A DNA stretch of 9,872 nucleotides from contig JAJYWW010000138.1 in NCBI GenBank assembly GCA_021791295.1, positions 1-9,872 on the forward strand, written 5' to 3'. Below are positions 1 through 7,128 of the stretch, piece after piece. The translations under genes were made by a program, and so were the position numbers. The stretch is from a bacterium (GTDB taxonomy: Bacteria; SZUA-79; Acidulodesulfobacterales; Acidulodesulfobacteraceae). Below the pieces are notes generated by a model that saw only the letters and a program-made list of their open reading frames with translations, was not told the DNA's origin and ran no database searches. The stretch's first letter is position 1; each line of letters opens with the position of its first letter.

Positions 1-579
1 TTCTATATCGTAATGCCATCCGTATATATTTATATCTTTATTTTCTTTAATATAAGGATAAGAATTGAGGTGTTTAAGCTGTTCTTTTATATTCTCTCTT
101 TCGGTAAGCGCCGCTATCTGTTTTTCGGTAAATTTTTCGCCATTTTCGCCAGCTTCCCTGATATGATCGGATACTATTTTTTTTGCGCTGCCGGCAAGCT
201 CAAGCCATTTTTTTGTATGCGGAATATGTTTTAAATCTTCGTCCGTCATATAAAGCGCACTGCATCCTCCGCAGTTAGAGTGTCCGCATACTACGATATT
301 CCTGACTTTTAAAACATTTATTGCATATTCGATAGCCGACGTGGTCGCCAGATATTCGGCTATGTTTCTGTACGGAGGCACTAAATTCGCGATATTTCTT
401 ACGACGAAAAGTTCGCCGGGGAGCGTTTTAGTAATAAGAGTAGGAACGACTCTGGAATCTGAACACCCGATAAAAAGGGTGTGCGGGGTCTGGCCTTTCG
501 CTATTTCTTTAAATAGTCCGCTGTATTTTTTATACTCGTTATTATTGAAATCGATAACGCCGTCAAATAAGCTTGCCAT
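1..579 (-). CDS. Beta-class carbonic anhydrase, C-terminus cut by window edge
   Basis: Zinc enzyme that interconverts CO2 and bicarbonate, probably cytoplasmic because no signal peptide is seen. Reading the minus strand from the ATG at 577-579 gives 193 residues with no stop before base 1, so the C-terminus lies outside the window. Visible family motifs are CSDSRV (residues 39-44, zinc ligand Cys39 with the Asp41/Arg43 pair) and CGHSNCGGC (98-106, zinc ligands His100 and Cys103). The last residues, GWHYDIE, match the end of the beta-CA core, so only a short tail should be missing. An in-frame TAG four codons upstream leaves no earlier start, and an AGG about 8 nt upstream can serve as a weak ribosome binding site. 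The gene is 148 nt downstream of the apgM-like gene and appears to have its own promoter. The family is certain; the physiological role (bicarbonate supply, pH) is not visible. Confidence 0.95.
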   Translation of the reverse strand, partial: MASLFDGVIDFNNNEYKKYSGLFKEIAKGQTPHTLFIGCSDSRVVPTLITKTLPGELFVVRNIANLVPPYRNIAEYLATTSAIEYAINVLKVRNIVVCGHSNCGGCSALYMTDEDLKHIPHTKKWLELAGSAKKIVSDHIREAGENGEKFTEKQIAALTERENIKEQLKHLNSYPYIKENKDINIYGWHYDIE

Positions 580-629
580 GATTGCGACCTATTATTGATT
601 TTAAATTAAATTATTATAAACGATATTTG

Positions 630-658
630 ATTATAATAAAACATTTTTTTAAAATCAA
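630..658 (-). promoter_or_regulatory. Predicted sigma70-type promoter for the carbonic anhydrase
   Basis: On the minus strand TTGATT (653-658) and a perfect TATAAT (630-635) are separated by exactly 17 nt. Transcription would start near 623 and give a leader of about 44 nt. A second TATAAT lies at 613-618 without a good -35. The region is AT-rich, so chance -10 boxes are common, but the spacing and -35 make this the best promoter in the window. Confidence 0.5.
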
Positions 659-668
659 GCAAAAATAT

Positions 669-687
669 AAAAAAAACGTCTGTTTTT
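669..687 (-). terminator. Weak candidate intrinsic terminator after the apgM-like gene
   Basis: On the minus strand AAAAAC and GTTTTT pair around a 4-nt loop (672-687) and run into a stretch of eight T. The stem has only one GC pair, so it is weak. It lies about 40 nt past the apgM-like stop codon and before the carbonic anhydrase promoter, the expected place for a terminator. Confidence 0.3.
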
Positions 688-727
688 ACCGTTTGCCGCT
701 TGTTATAAATTATAAAAACGCTTAAAA

Positions 728-1963
728 TCAAATGTTAAAATCGCTTAAAAAATATTTAAACAGTTTAGAACCTGAGTCGAAAAATAAACCGCTGTTTTGG
801 GCTAAATTTTCGGAATAATGAACGGCTGAGTGCTTAGCAATTGCCTGCTTGCCGGTTTTAGTCGAAAAACCGCAGAACGGAACGGGTTCAGGCGTATGCT
901 TTTTTAATTTAACCTGATTGTAATGGTCGGGCAAAATCATTACCGTGTAATCGCTAAATTTTTTAAGTCCTTCAAGCACCCCTCCTGCGATAAATTTGTC
1001 GAAATCTTCTATAGCTTTAATCTTTAAATCTATTTTTCCTTCGTGGGATGCTTCGTCTGTCGCTTCTACGTGAATATAAACAAAATCGCCGTCATTTAAA
1101 GATTTCATTCCGTATTCTACTTTACCGGCATAATTGGTATCCAAATATCCGGTAGCGCCCGGAACGTCTATAACTTTAAGCCCTGCATATTTTCCGATGC
1201 CTTTTACTAAATCTACGGCGGAAATAACCGAGCCTTCAAGTCCGTAAGCTTCTTTCATGGTGGGCATGGATGGTTTATATCCCTGTCCCCAAAGCCAAAT
1301 TGAATTTGCCGGTAATTTTCCTGCGGCGATTCTTTTTTTGTTTACTTCATGATTTTCCAATATTTTTTCCGCTTTTTTCATTATTTCTACTATTTCTGGA
1401 CTTGAAGCGGTTCCGTGTGGAATATATTCGTCTGTCTGCAAATCGGGAATGTCGTGCGGGGCAACGGTTTGAAGGCCGTTTATATCTATATTTTTAACGA
1501 CGAGAAGATGCCTGTAGCTGACGCCGGGGTAAAAACGGAACCTGTCGCTTCCGAGCTCTTTTGCGAACGATTCTATAATCTGTTTTGCCTCTTCGGTGGT
1601 AATATGTCCGCCGGAATAGTCGTGCATATATTTTTTGCCGTCTTTTTCAAGTATATTTACAAGATTAAGCCTGAACGCAACGTCGTCTTTACCGAGTTCG
1701 ACGCCCATGCTTGCCGCTTCGAGAGGGGATCTTCCCGTATAATAATTTAAAGGGTCGTATCCGAGTATGGACATAGAACCAATATCGCTGCCAGGAAGAC
1801 ATCCGTCGGGAATAGTTTTCATTAAACCAGTAACTCCTCTTGCCGCCACGGAATCCATATTCGGCGTTTTAGCGTACTCAAGGGGCGTTTTGCCGCCGAG
1901 TTCGGATAACGGGGTATCGGCCATGCCGTCCGGGCATAAAATAACGTATTTATGTTTATTCAT
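728..1963 (-). CDS. apgM: ApgM-type phosphoglycerate mutase family protein, probable alternative homoserine kinase
   Basis: A 411-residue member of the cofactor-independent phosphoglycerate mutase branch of the alkaline phosphatase superfamily. Visible motifs are an N-terminal CPDGMAD metal site (residues 10-16, Asp12), PGSDIGSMSILGYDP (57-71, Ser59 the likely phospho-acceptor), TDEASHEGK (302-310), DHYNQ (346-350), HTPEPVPF (356-363) and KHSAVHYS (377-384). These are the expected metal and phosphate ligands. The family includes true phosphoglycerate mutases and a bacterial subgroup annotated as 'proposed homoserine kinase' in genomes lacking ThrB. This copy is last in an alaC-hom-thrC cluster with no thrB, so phosphorylation of O-homoserine is the favoured inference; mutase activity or both remain possible. 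The ATG is preceded directly by an in-frame TAG. A strong GAGGAGGA lies upstream, but 13 nt away, a longer spacing than usual. A 183-nt gap with two hairpins separates it from thrC. Confidence 0.9.
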   Translation of the reverse strand: MNKHKYVILCPDGMADTPLSELGGKTPLEYAKTPNMDSVAARGVTGLMKTIPDGCLPGSDIGSMSILGYDPLNYYTGRSPLEAASMGVELGKDDVAFRLNLVNILEKDGKKYMHDYSGGHITTEEAKQIIESFAKELGSDRFRFYPGVSYRHLLVVKNIDINGLQTVAPHDIPDLQTDEYIPHGTASSPEIVEIMKKAEKILENHEVNKKRIAAGKLPANSIWLWGQGYKPSMPTMKEAYGLEGSVISAVDLVKGIGKYAGLKVIDVPGATGYLDTNYAGKVEYGMKSLNDGDFVYIHVEATDEASHEGKIDLKIKAIEDFDKFIAGGVLEGLKKFSDYTVMILPDHYNQVKLKKHTPEPVPFCGFSTKTGKQAIAKHSAVHYSENLAQNSGLFFDSGSKLFKYFLSDFNI

Positions 1964-2011
1964 CTAATTAAATAAATCCTCCTCAATCTAAATTTTATTT
2001 CTATTTCTATC

Positions 2012-2104
2012 GGAAAAGGCGTCAGATTAATTTTTTTTGCAAATAGCTTTCTATGCTAATTGACTGTTTAGTATGCAAAAAAAATAAAATCTGACACCTT
2101 TTCC
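2012..2104. repeat. Imperfect inverted-repeat element, REP/MITE-like
   Basis: The left arm (2012-2041) starts GGAAAAGGCGTCAGATT and runs through a T tract to TGCA. The right arm (2074-2104), read on the other strand, starts GGAAAAGGTGTCAGATT and also ends in a T tract and TGCA. The arms differ by one substitution plus a small change in the T-rich part, and enclose 32 nt. The whole could fold as a long hairpin in DNA or RNA. A 15-nt piece of the right arm recurs at 7633-7647. No transposase lies nearby, so mobility by an enzyme encoded elsewhere is only an inference. Confidence 0.7.
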
Positions 2105-2116
2105 TCTCAATTTGTG

Positions 2117-2145
2117 ACAGTGCCGGAATTGAATTCCTGCACTGT
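2117..2145. repeat. Near-perfect hairpin just after the thrC stop codon
   Basis: ACAGTGCCGGAATT and AATTCCTGCACTGT pair with 13 of 14 matches around a single central base. The hairpin ends two bases before the thrC stop codon. In the thrC transcript it is not followed at once by a U tract, so it is not a classical terminator. It could protect the 3' end of the mRNA, slow transcription into the apgM-like gene, or be part of the neighbouring repeat element at 2012-2104. Confidence 0.65.
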
Positions 2146-2146
2146 G

Positions 2147-3214
2147 TTATAATATGCCCATAGCTTTTAGAACGGAGTTTTTATCGCAAGGAACAACGAC
2201 CGGTTCTTTGGAAACCTTTATGGCATTGCCCGGGTCTTTAAGTCCGTGACCCGTAAGAGTCAAAACGCAGACCGAACCTTTTTCAAAAAATCCGCGTCCG
2301 TTAAGTTTGATTAATCCGGCAAGGGTAATCGCCGAAGCAGGTTCGCAAAAAACTCCTTCGTTTGCCGCCAGCAAAGCATAAGCCTTTAATATATCTTCAT
2401 CGCTTACCGATTCTATTAATCCGCCGGACTCTTCTTTTGCCTCTACCGCTTTCTGCCAGCTTGCCGGATTTCCTATTCTTATAGCCGTAGCGACGGTATG
2501 AGGCTCTTTTACTATATGATTTAAAACTATGGGGGCTGCGCCTTCGGCCTGAAAACCGAGCATTTTGGGAAGTTTGTTTATTTTGCCTGCGGCGCGGTAT
2601 TCTTTATAACCTTTCCAGTACGCCGTTATATTTCCGGCATTTCCTACCGGCAGAATATGGTAATCCGGCGCGGAACCGAGTTCGTCCGCTATTTCAAAAC
2701 TTGCGGTCTTCTGCCCTTCAAGCCTGAACGGATTTACGGAATTAACCAAAGTAACGTCGTAATCTTTTGCTATTTCGCGCGTAATTACCAAAGCGTCGTC
2801 AAAATTTCCCTGAATCTGCATAACTAACGCTCCGTGGACTAAAGCCTGCGACAGCTTGCCCGCGGCTATTTTGCCTTCCGGTATTAAAACAAAAGATTTT
2901 ATTCCCGCCCTTGCCGCATAAGCCGAAGCTGAAGCCGAAGTATTTCCGGTGGAAGCGCATATTACGGCTTTGGAACCGTCGGACACGGCTTTGGATACGG
3001 CCATAGTCATCCCTCTGTCTTTAAAAGACCCTGTAGGATTTAAGCCCTCGTATTTAAAATATATTTCTATATCCGGATTTATTATCCCGCCTAAGTTGCG
3101 GGCTTTTATCAGAGGAGTGTTTCCTTCGTTTATGGTAATTATATATTTTTCGTCTATTTCCGGTAAAAATTCGCGATATTTTTTTATTACTCCTTCGTAT
3201 CTTTTAAATGCCAA
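2147..3214 (-). CDS. thrC: Threonine synthase
   Basis: Pyridoxal-phosphate enzyme that converts O-phosphohomoserine to threonine, the last step of the pathway, in the cytoplasm. Its 355 residues match the short class of ThrC. The PLP lysine is Lys65 in GSFKDRG (62-68). STGNTSAS (88-95), the phosphate-cradle GNAGN (191-195), EPASA (291-295) and LTGHGLKD (320-327) are all present. The start is a TTG at 3212-3214: no ATG exists until residue 70, while GGAGGG sits 4 nt upstream and residues 1-60 (including NEGNTPLI, 29-36) fit the family. The gene follows hom by 44 nt and is probably co-transcribed with it. Its substrate requires a homoserine kinase, which the apgM-like gene downstream may supply. 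Confidence 0.96.
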   Translation of the reverse strand: MAFKRYEGVIKKYREFLPEIDEKYIITINEGNTPLIKARNLGGIINPDIEIYFKYEGLNPTGSFKDRGMTMAVSKAVSDGSKAVICASTGNTSASASAYAARAGIKSFVLIPEGKIAAGKLSQALVHGALVMQIQGNFDDALVITREIAKDYDVTLVNSVNPFRLEGQKTASFEIADELGSAPDYHILPVGNAGNITAYWKGYKEYRAAGKINKLPKMLGFQAEGAAPIVLNHIVKEPHTVATAIRIGNPASWQKAVEAKEESGGLIESVSDEDILKAYALLAANEGVFCEPASAITLAGLIKLNGRGFFEKGSVCVLTLTGHGLKDPGNAIKVSKEPVVVPCDKNSVLKAMGIL

Positions 3215-3218
3215 ACTT

Positions 3219-3224
3219 CCCTCC
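3219..3224 (-). promoter_or_regulatory. Strong ribosome binding site that fixes the thrC TTG start
   Basis: GGAGGG on the minus strand, 4 nt before the TTG at 3212-3214. It is one of the clearest Shine-Dalgarno sequences in the window and supports TTG as the real start codon. Confidence 0.7.
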
Positions 3225-3258
3225 GTCAGCTTATTTTTATGATTTAGATTTACTTGCT

Positions 3259-4560
3259 TTACTCTATTTTGTCTTCTATCCTTAAAACCATAGTCTTAGC
3301 GGTAATAACGTCTAATTTGTCGCACTTCTCTATACTCTTAAGCAATTCGGCTTCGTTTGCCTCGTGAGTGGTAATTACTATGGGAACGGAGCCTTCGACT
3401 TTCCTGCCTTTTTGAATCATAGAGCTGATGCTTATAGAGTTTTCCCCGAGAATGCCGGATATTTTAGACAGCACTCCCGGTCTGTCCATAGCCGAAAACC
3501 TTAAATAATACCTTGAAATTATATCTTTTTTTGTTTTTATATTGAGCTTGTTTTTAATTTTAGACATGATAAAATCGCGTCTGCTTTCGCCGTTTATTAT
3601 TCCTGAAATAGTTTCTACCAGATCTCCCATGACGGCGCCGGCGGTAGGATTTCCTCCGGCTCCGTAACCGGTAAGGCTCAACGGTCCGGCAAATTTAGTA
3701 TTGACTAAAAATGCGTTAAAAACGCCGTCAACCTTCGATATGATGCTTGAATACGGAATTAAAGTAGGATGAACCCTGATTTCTATCTTGGAGTCTTCGT
3801 TTTTGAGAATTCCCAAAAGTTTTATAATATAACCGAGTTCTTTTGCAAAACTTATGTCTAACTGCGATATATTTTCGATGCCTTCTATTATAATATCGTC
3901 CATTGACAGACTTGTCGAAAAAGCAAGCCTGCCCAAAATAGCAAGTTTATGGGCGCTGTCCGTCCCGTTTATATCTAAAGACGGGTCTGCTTCGGCATAT
4001 CCTTTTTCCTGCGCCTTTTTAAGAACGTCTTCAAATTTTCCGCCTTCGTTAGTCATTTTAGAAAGTATGAAATTCGACGTTCCGTTTATTATAGAATAAA
4101 CCGATTTAATTTCGTCTCCGGCAAGTCCGTTTTTAATAGAACGCAAAATAGGAATACCGCCGCCGACAGCCGCTTCAAATCCTATATGCACTTTTTTTTC
4201 CGAGGCTTTTTTAAATATCTCCTCTCCATGTTCGGCAAGAAGAGCTTTATTTGCGGTAATTATATTTTTTCCGCCCGCTATGGCTTGCAAAATAATATCT
4301 TTTGCCGGTTCTATTCCGCCTATAAGCTCTATAACGACGTCGATTTCCTTGTCGTCTATTATGTCGCCCGCGCTTTTAACGAGAAGTTTTTTAATATTTT
4401 CGGGTACAGGATGGCTCCTGCCGCGGGTATATATCTTTTTTACATTAACCGGTACCGAAAATAAGTCGTCGATTTCATTTTTCTGTTCAGAAAAAATGTG
4501 GTAAAAACTTGAAGCTACGGTACCGAAGCCGAGAAGTCCAATGTTGATAGATTTTTTCAT
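3259..4560 (-). CDS. hom: Homoserine dehydrogenase with C-terminal ACT domain
   Basis: NAD(P)H-dependent reduction of aspartate-semialdehyde to homoserine, the branch point to threonine and methionine. The 433 residues show a Rossmann GFGTV (11-15), ANKALLA (103-109), GGGIP (133-137), NGTSNFIL (159-166), the catalytic-domain stretch EADPSLDINGTDSAHKLA (190-207) with the conserved lysine at 205, and GYGAGGNPTAGAV (298-310). Residues from about 351 (YYLRFSAMDRPGVLSKI) form an ACT domain, which in this family usually gives feedback inhibition by threonine. It is a stand-alone enzyme, not fused to aspartokinase. No Shine-Dalgarno sequence is visible in the very AT-rich 70 nt upstream, so translation may use a non-SD start or an internal promoter with a short leader. 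The start itself is well supported because INIGLLGFGT follows at once. Confidence 0.97.
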   Translation of the reverse strand: MKKSINIGLLGFGTVASSFYHIFSEQKNEIDDLFSVPVNVKKIYTRGRSHPVPENIKKLLVKSAGDIIDDKEIDVVIELIGGIEPAKDIILQAIAGGKNIITANKALLAEHGEEIFKKASEKKVHIGFEAAVGGGIPILRSIKNGLAGDEIKSVYSIINGTSNFILSKMTNEGGKFEDVLKKAQEKGYAEADPSLDINGTDSAHKLAILGRLAFSTSLSMDDIIIEGIENISQLDISFAKELGYIIKLLGILKNEDSKIEIRVHPTLIPYSSIISKVDGVFNAFLVNTKFAGPLSLTGYGAGGNPTAGAVMGDLVETISGIINGESRRDFIMSKIKNKLNIKTKKDIISRYYLRFSAMDRPGVLSKISGILGENSISISSMIQKGRKVEGSVPIVITTHEANEAELLKSIEKCDKLDVITAKTMVLRIEDKIE

Positions 4561-4630
4561 ATTTTATAGTTTTAATATAATTTATATAATTTAATGAATA
4601 GTTGCAATATAATTACGTATTGGTATTATT

Positions 4631-5842
4631 TTATACGGCTTTGCGTATAAATTCTTCGTTATTTATGAAATGTTTTACTCCTTTAGACGCCTGCCTTATC
4701 CTCATCTCGTTTTCTACTAAAGCAAAACGGACGTATTCGTCGCCGTATTCTCCGAATCCTATTCCCGGAGAAACCGCAACCTTGGCATTATCAAGCAATA
4801 ATTTAGAAAATTCGAGCGATTTGATTCCCGCATCAAGAAACTGGGCAGGTATTTTACCCCACACAAACATGGTAGCTTTCGGTTTTTCTATGTGCCATCC
4901 CGCAAATCTGAAACTTTCTATAAGTACGTCCCTTCTTTTTTTATAGTGCAAAACCATATCGCTTACGGCATTATGTTCCATTTCCTCATTAAGGGCTATT
5001 ATTGAAGCTATCTGTATAGGCTGAAACATTCCGTAATCCAGATAGCTTTTTATCCTGGAAAGCGCGTTTATAAGGGTTGGATTGCCGAGCGCATAACCGA
5101 CCCTGAACCCTGCCATACTGTAGCTTTTCGACATAGAAAAAAATTCTATTCCTACGTCTTTTGCGCCCTTTGCCTGCAAAAAACTGGGGGCTTTGTATCC
5201 GTCGAAAGTCAAATCGGCGTATGCATTGTCGTGTATTATATATATGTTGTTTTCTTTGGCAAAATCGACTAATTTTTCAAAAAAATCAAGTTCCACGGTA
5301 ACCGTAGTAGGATTGTGGGGGAAACTTAAAACGATAACCTTCGGTTTAGGCCAAGTCTGCTTAAGCGCCGTCATAAGATGTTCGAAAAAATCTTCGCCCG
5401 GAATTAAAGGTATGCTTCTGACGTCTCCTCCCGCAATAATAACGCTGTATGCATGAATGGGATAAGTCGGGTTGGGCACGAAGGCTACGTCGCCTTTATT
5501 TATAATCGCCAGCATAAGATGACTCAATCCTTCTTTTATGCCCATAGTAACGATAGCCTCGGAGTCGGGATCAAGCTCGACGCCGTAATTTCTCTTATAC
5601 ATATTTACTATGGCGAGCCTCAGTTTGTAAATTCCTCTGGATACCGAATATCTGTGATTTTTAGGATGTCTCGACGCTTCTATCAGCTTTTCTATTATAT
5701 AATCCGGAGTAGGAGAATCGGGATTGCCCATTCCAAGGTCTATAATGTCGTCGCCCCTTTTTCTGGCTTCCATTTTTATTTTATTTACCTCCGCAAAAAC
5801 ATAGGGCGGAAGCCTTTTAATAGTCTCAAAATCTTCTGTCAT
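4631..5842 (-). CDS. alaC: AlaC-type class I/II aminotransferase
   Basis: PLP-dependent aminotransferase of 403 residues, very close in sequence to E. coli AlaC, which makes alanine from pyruvate and glutamate. Seen: the N-terminal RLPPYVF (10-16), [10 protein letters not shown] (33-42), PHNPTT (175-180), HDNAYAD (204-210) with the PLP-binding Asp205 and Tyr208, [14 protein letters not shown] (236-249) with the Schiff-base Lys239, and YVRFALVEN (370-378) with the substrate carboxylate-binding arginine. GGAG about 9 nt before the ATG is a good ribosome binding site. It is the first gene of the alaC-hom-thrC-apgM cluster. That position hints at a role in aspartate-family amino acids, for example aspartate formation or LL-diaminopimelate transamination by a DapL-like relative; the sequence alone favours alanine. 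Substrate specificity is therefore open. Confidence 0.88.
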   Translation of the reverse strand: MTEDFETIKRLPPYVFAEVNKIKMEARKRGDDIIDLGMGNPDSPTPDYIIEKLIEASRHPKNHRYSVSRGIYKLRLAIVNMYKRNYGVELDPDSEAIVTMGIKEGLSHLMLAIINKGDVAFVPNPTYPIHAYSVIIAGGDVRSIPLIPGEDFFEHLMTALKQTWPKPKVIVLSFPHNPTTVTVELDFFEKLVDFAKENNIYIIHDNAYADLTFDGYKAPSFLQAKGAKDVGIEFFSMSKSYSMAGFRVGYALGNPTLINALSRIKSYLDYGMFQPIQIASIIALNEEMEHNAVSDMVLHYKKRRDVLIESFRFAGWHIEKPKATMFVWGKIPAQFLDAGIKSLEFSKLLLDNAKVAVSPGIGFGEYGDEYVRFALVENEMRIRQASKGVKHFINNEEFIRKAV

Positions 5843-5872
5843 GATAAATTTCTCCGAAATTATATAAATAAT

Positions 5873-5898
5873 TAATATAATAGCTTTATATTATATTA
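5873..5898. repeat. AT-only inverted repeat in the probable promoter region of the alaC-hom-thrC cluster
   Basis: TAATATAATA (5873-5882) and TATTATATTA (5889-5898) are perfect 10-bp arms around 6 nt. The right arm contains a minus-strand TATAAT (5890-5895) that could be the -10 box of the cluster, although no good -35 lies 17 nt upstream. Another TATAAT at 5859-5864 is too close to the ribosome binding site. In such AT-rich DNA a palindrome of this size may arise by chance. The rest of the 124-nt gap to lipA holds two copies of ACGAAATTA (5940-5948, 5961-5969) and no clear terminator. Confidence 0.35.
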
Positions 5899-5966
5899 TT
5901 TTGTTCAGATAAAATAAATAATAAAATTTGAAAATAAAAACGAAATTACGAAAAAATTTTACGAAA

Positions 5967-6914
5967 TTAATAAGAGTGTTTAAAAAACTTTTCTGCGCCG
6001 AAAGAACTTCTTACGAGAGGAGCGGCGAACACCTGTTTAACGCCTTTTCCTTTTGCATAATTTTTATATTCTATAAATTTATTTAAAGGAACGTATCTTT
6101 GTACGGGAATATTTTCGAGCGAAGGTCTTAAATACTGTCCTATCGTAATAAATTCTACCCCGTTATCTATCATATCGTCGATAGTCCGAAAAACTTCGCC
6201 GTCGTCTTCTCCGAGCCCGACCATAATGCCCGATTTCGTAACGATATCCGGCTTTTCTTCTTTTACGGTTTTAAGGAGGTTCAAAGACCTCTTATATGAG
6301 CTTGAAGGCCTGACGTCTGCATAAAGCCTTTCTACCGTTTCCATGTTGTGTCCGAAAATATCTATGCCGCTTTCGGCGACGTTTAACGCAGACTTCATAT
6401 TTCCGTTAAAATCGGACGTTAATACTTCTACGATTTTACAGCCGGTAGTTTTTCTTATTTCCTTTACGGTTTTAACTAAAATATCCGCGCCTCCGTCATA
6501 TATATCGTCTCTTGTAACCATCGTAATTACGGCATGTTTCAATCCAAGCGTTTTTACGGCATACGCTACTTTTTGAGGTTCGTCTGCATCTACGGCGGCA
6601 GATGCAGGTGCAGGTGCAGGTGCGCCTGATTCGGAGAATTGAGCCGCTTGATAATTTTTTTTATTTTCAATATCTGTATCTACATCCATATGCTCTATAT
6701 TGCAGAAAGGGCATTTTCTGGTACATTTGTCGCCTAGAAGCAAAAAAGTCGCGGTTTTATTTGAAAAGCAGAGGTGCAGGTTAGGACATCTGGATGAAGA
6801 ACAGACTGTATTAAGATTTTTATCCTTAATAATTTTAGAAGTCTCGAAAATATCTTTTCTGGATTTTATTTTAAGTATCTCTTTTTTTAAATAGTCGGGA
6901 AGTCTTTCGTTCAT
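5967..6914 (-). CDS. lipA: Lipoyl synthase
   Basis: Radical S-adenosylmethionine enzyme that inserts two sulfurs into protein-bound octanoyl groups to make the lipoyl cofactor of 2-oxoacid dehydrogenases and the glycine cleavage H protein. The auxiliary cluster cysteines are Cys38, Cys43 and Cys49 (CSSSRCPNLHLC), and the SAM cluster is CTRKCPFC (Cys64, Cys68, Cys71). The C-terminal RSSF (302-305) matches the RSSY motif whose serine binds the auxiliary cluster. HNMETVERLYADVRP (189-203) is also typical. Odd: between Cys71 and the conserved DEP (111-113) the protein carries roughly 25 extra residues, including an Ala/Pro-rich stretch near residues 97-108, where family members usually have a short loop. 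All catalytic residues remain, so it is probably active. A weak GGA lies 7 nt before the ATG. No lipB or lplA is in the window. Confidence 0.96.
   Translation of the reverse strand: MNERLPDYLKKEILKIKSRKDIFETSKIIKDKNLNTVCSSSRCPNLHLCFSNKTATFLLLGDKCTRKCPFCNIEHMDVDTDIENKKNYQAAQFSESGAPAPAPASAAVDADEPQKVAYAVKTLGLKHAVITMVTRDDIYDGGADILVKTVKEIRKTTGCKIVEVLTSDFNGNMKSALNVAESGIDIFGHNMETVERLYADVRPSSSYKRSLNLLKTVKEEKPDIVTKSGIMVGLGEDDGEVFRTIDDMIDNGVEFITIGQYLRPSLENIPVQRYVPLNKFIEYKNYAKGKGVKQVFAAPLVRSSFGAEKFFKHSY
6604..6621. repeat. Hexanucleotide microsatellite inside lipA
   Basis: GCAGGT is repeated three times in tandem, with a degenerate fourth unit (GCGCCT) after it. On the coding strand it encodes Pro-Ala repeats in the unusual LipA loop. 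An 8-bp inverted repeat (CTGCATCT at 6584-6591, AGATGCAG at 6600-6607) overlaps its edge. Each unit is 6 nt, so unit loss or gain would keep the reading frame. Confidence 0.75.
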
Positions 6915-6922
6915 TTTATATC

Positions 6923-6947
6923 CGCATTACAGGTTTAATCTAATGCG
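6923..6947. promoter_or_regulatory. Inverted repeat between the candidate lipA -10 box and the lipA start
   Basis: CGCATTA (6923-6929) and TAATGCG (6941-6947) are perfect 7-bp arms with an 11-nt spacer. It lies just upstream of lipA and just downstream of a minus-strand TATAAT (6954-6959) that has no good -35. It is one of the few GC-containing spots in this intergenic region. It could be a repressor operator or a leader hairpin; which is not decidable here. Confidence 0.35.
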
Positions 6948-6998
6948 CTTATTATTATAATATTTTATCGTTTTTTTTATTTCTTAAGCCATGTATCA

Positions 6999-7040
6999 TA
7001 TATATTATTATATACTTTATCCGTTATATAATAATATATA
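6999..7040. repeat. 16-bp perfect AT-only inverted repeat in the divergent lipA/tadA region
   Basis: Arms 6999-7014 and 7025-7040 are fully complementary and enclose a 10-nt spacer (CTTTATCCGT). Each arm holds an outward-facing TATAAT (minus strand 7007-7012, plus strand 7027-7032), so it could contain two divergent -10 boxes or act as a cruciform-forming or protein-binding site. The rest of the 232-nt gap is AT-rich, with a tandem octamer TTTGCATG at 7066-7081. Confidence 0.6.
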
Positions 7041-7128
7041 AAACGTCTATAAATTTCAATCGTATTTTGCATGTTTGCATGTTTTATTTTAGTAATTTTA
7101 AAAGTTTTTTTAAATTTCGATAAATTTA

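Noticed and set aside
13..598. Plus-strand open frames at the left edge
   Set aside because: The minus strand encodes an uninterrupted beta-carbonic anhydrase with all zinc ligands here, so the plus-strand frames are shadows.
728..1963. Calling the ApgM-like gene simply a glycolytic phosphoglycerate mutase
   Set aside because: Motifs alone fit, but its place after hom and thrC with no thrB makes the homoserine kinase hypothesis at least as likely. The function is left open.
2012..2145. Complete insertion sequence between thrC and the apgM-like gene
   Set aside because: The region is under 150 nt, has no open frame for a transposase and no clear target duplication. At most it is a non-autonomous repeat.
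5453..5875. Plus-strand open frame (140 codons) opposite alaC
   Set aside because: It is antisense to the N-terminal half of a well-conserved aminotransferase, has no ribosome binding site and shows no domain. It is a shadow frame.
5843..5966. Threonine attenuator or leader peptide before the alaC-hom-thrC cluster
   Set aside because: No short open frame rich in Thr or Ile codons and no alternative stem-loops with a U tract are visible; only AT-rich DNA and a small palindrome.
6604..6621. Tandem repeat in lipA as a CRISPR or mobile-element trace
   Set aside because: The unit is 6 nt without spacers and keeps the lipA frame, so it is a coding microsatellite.
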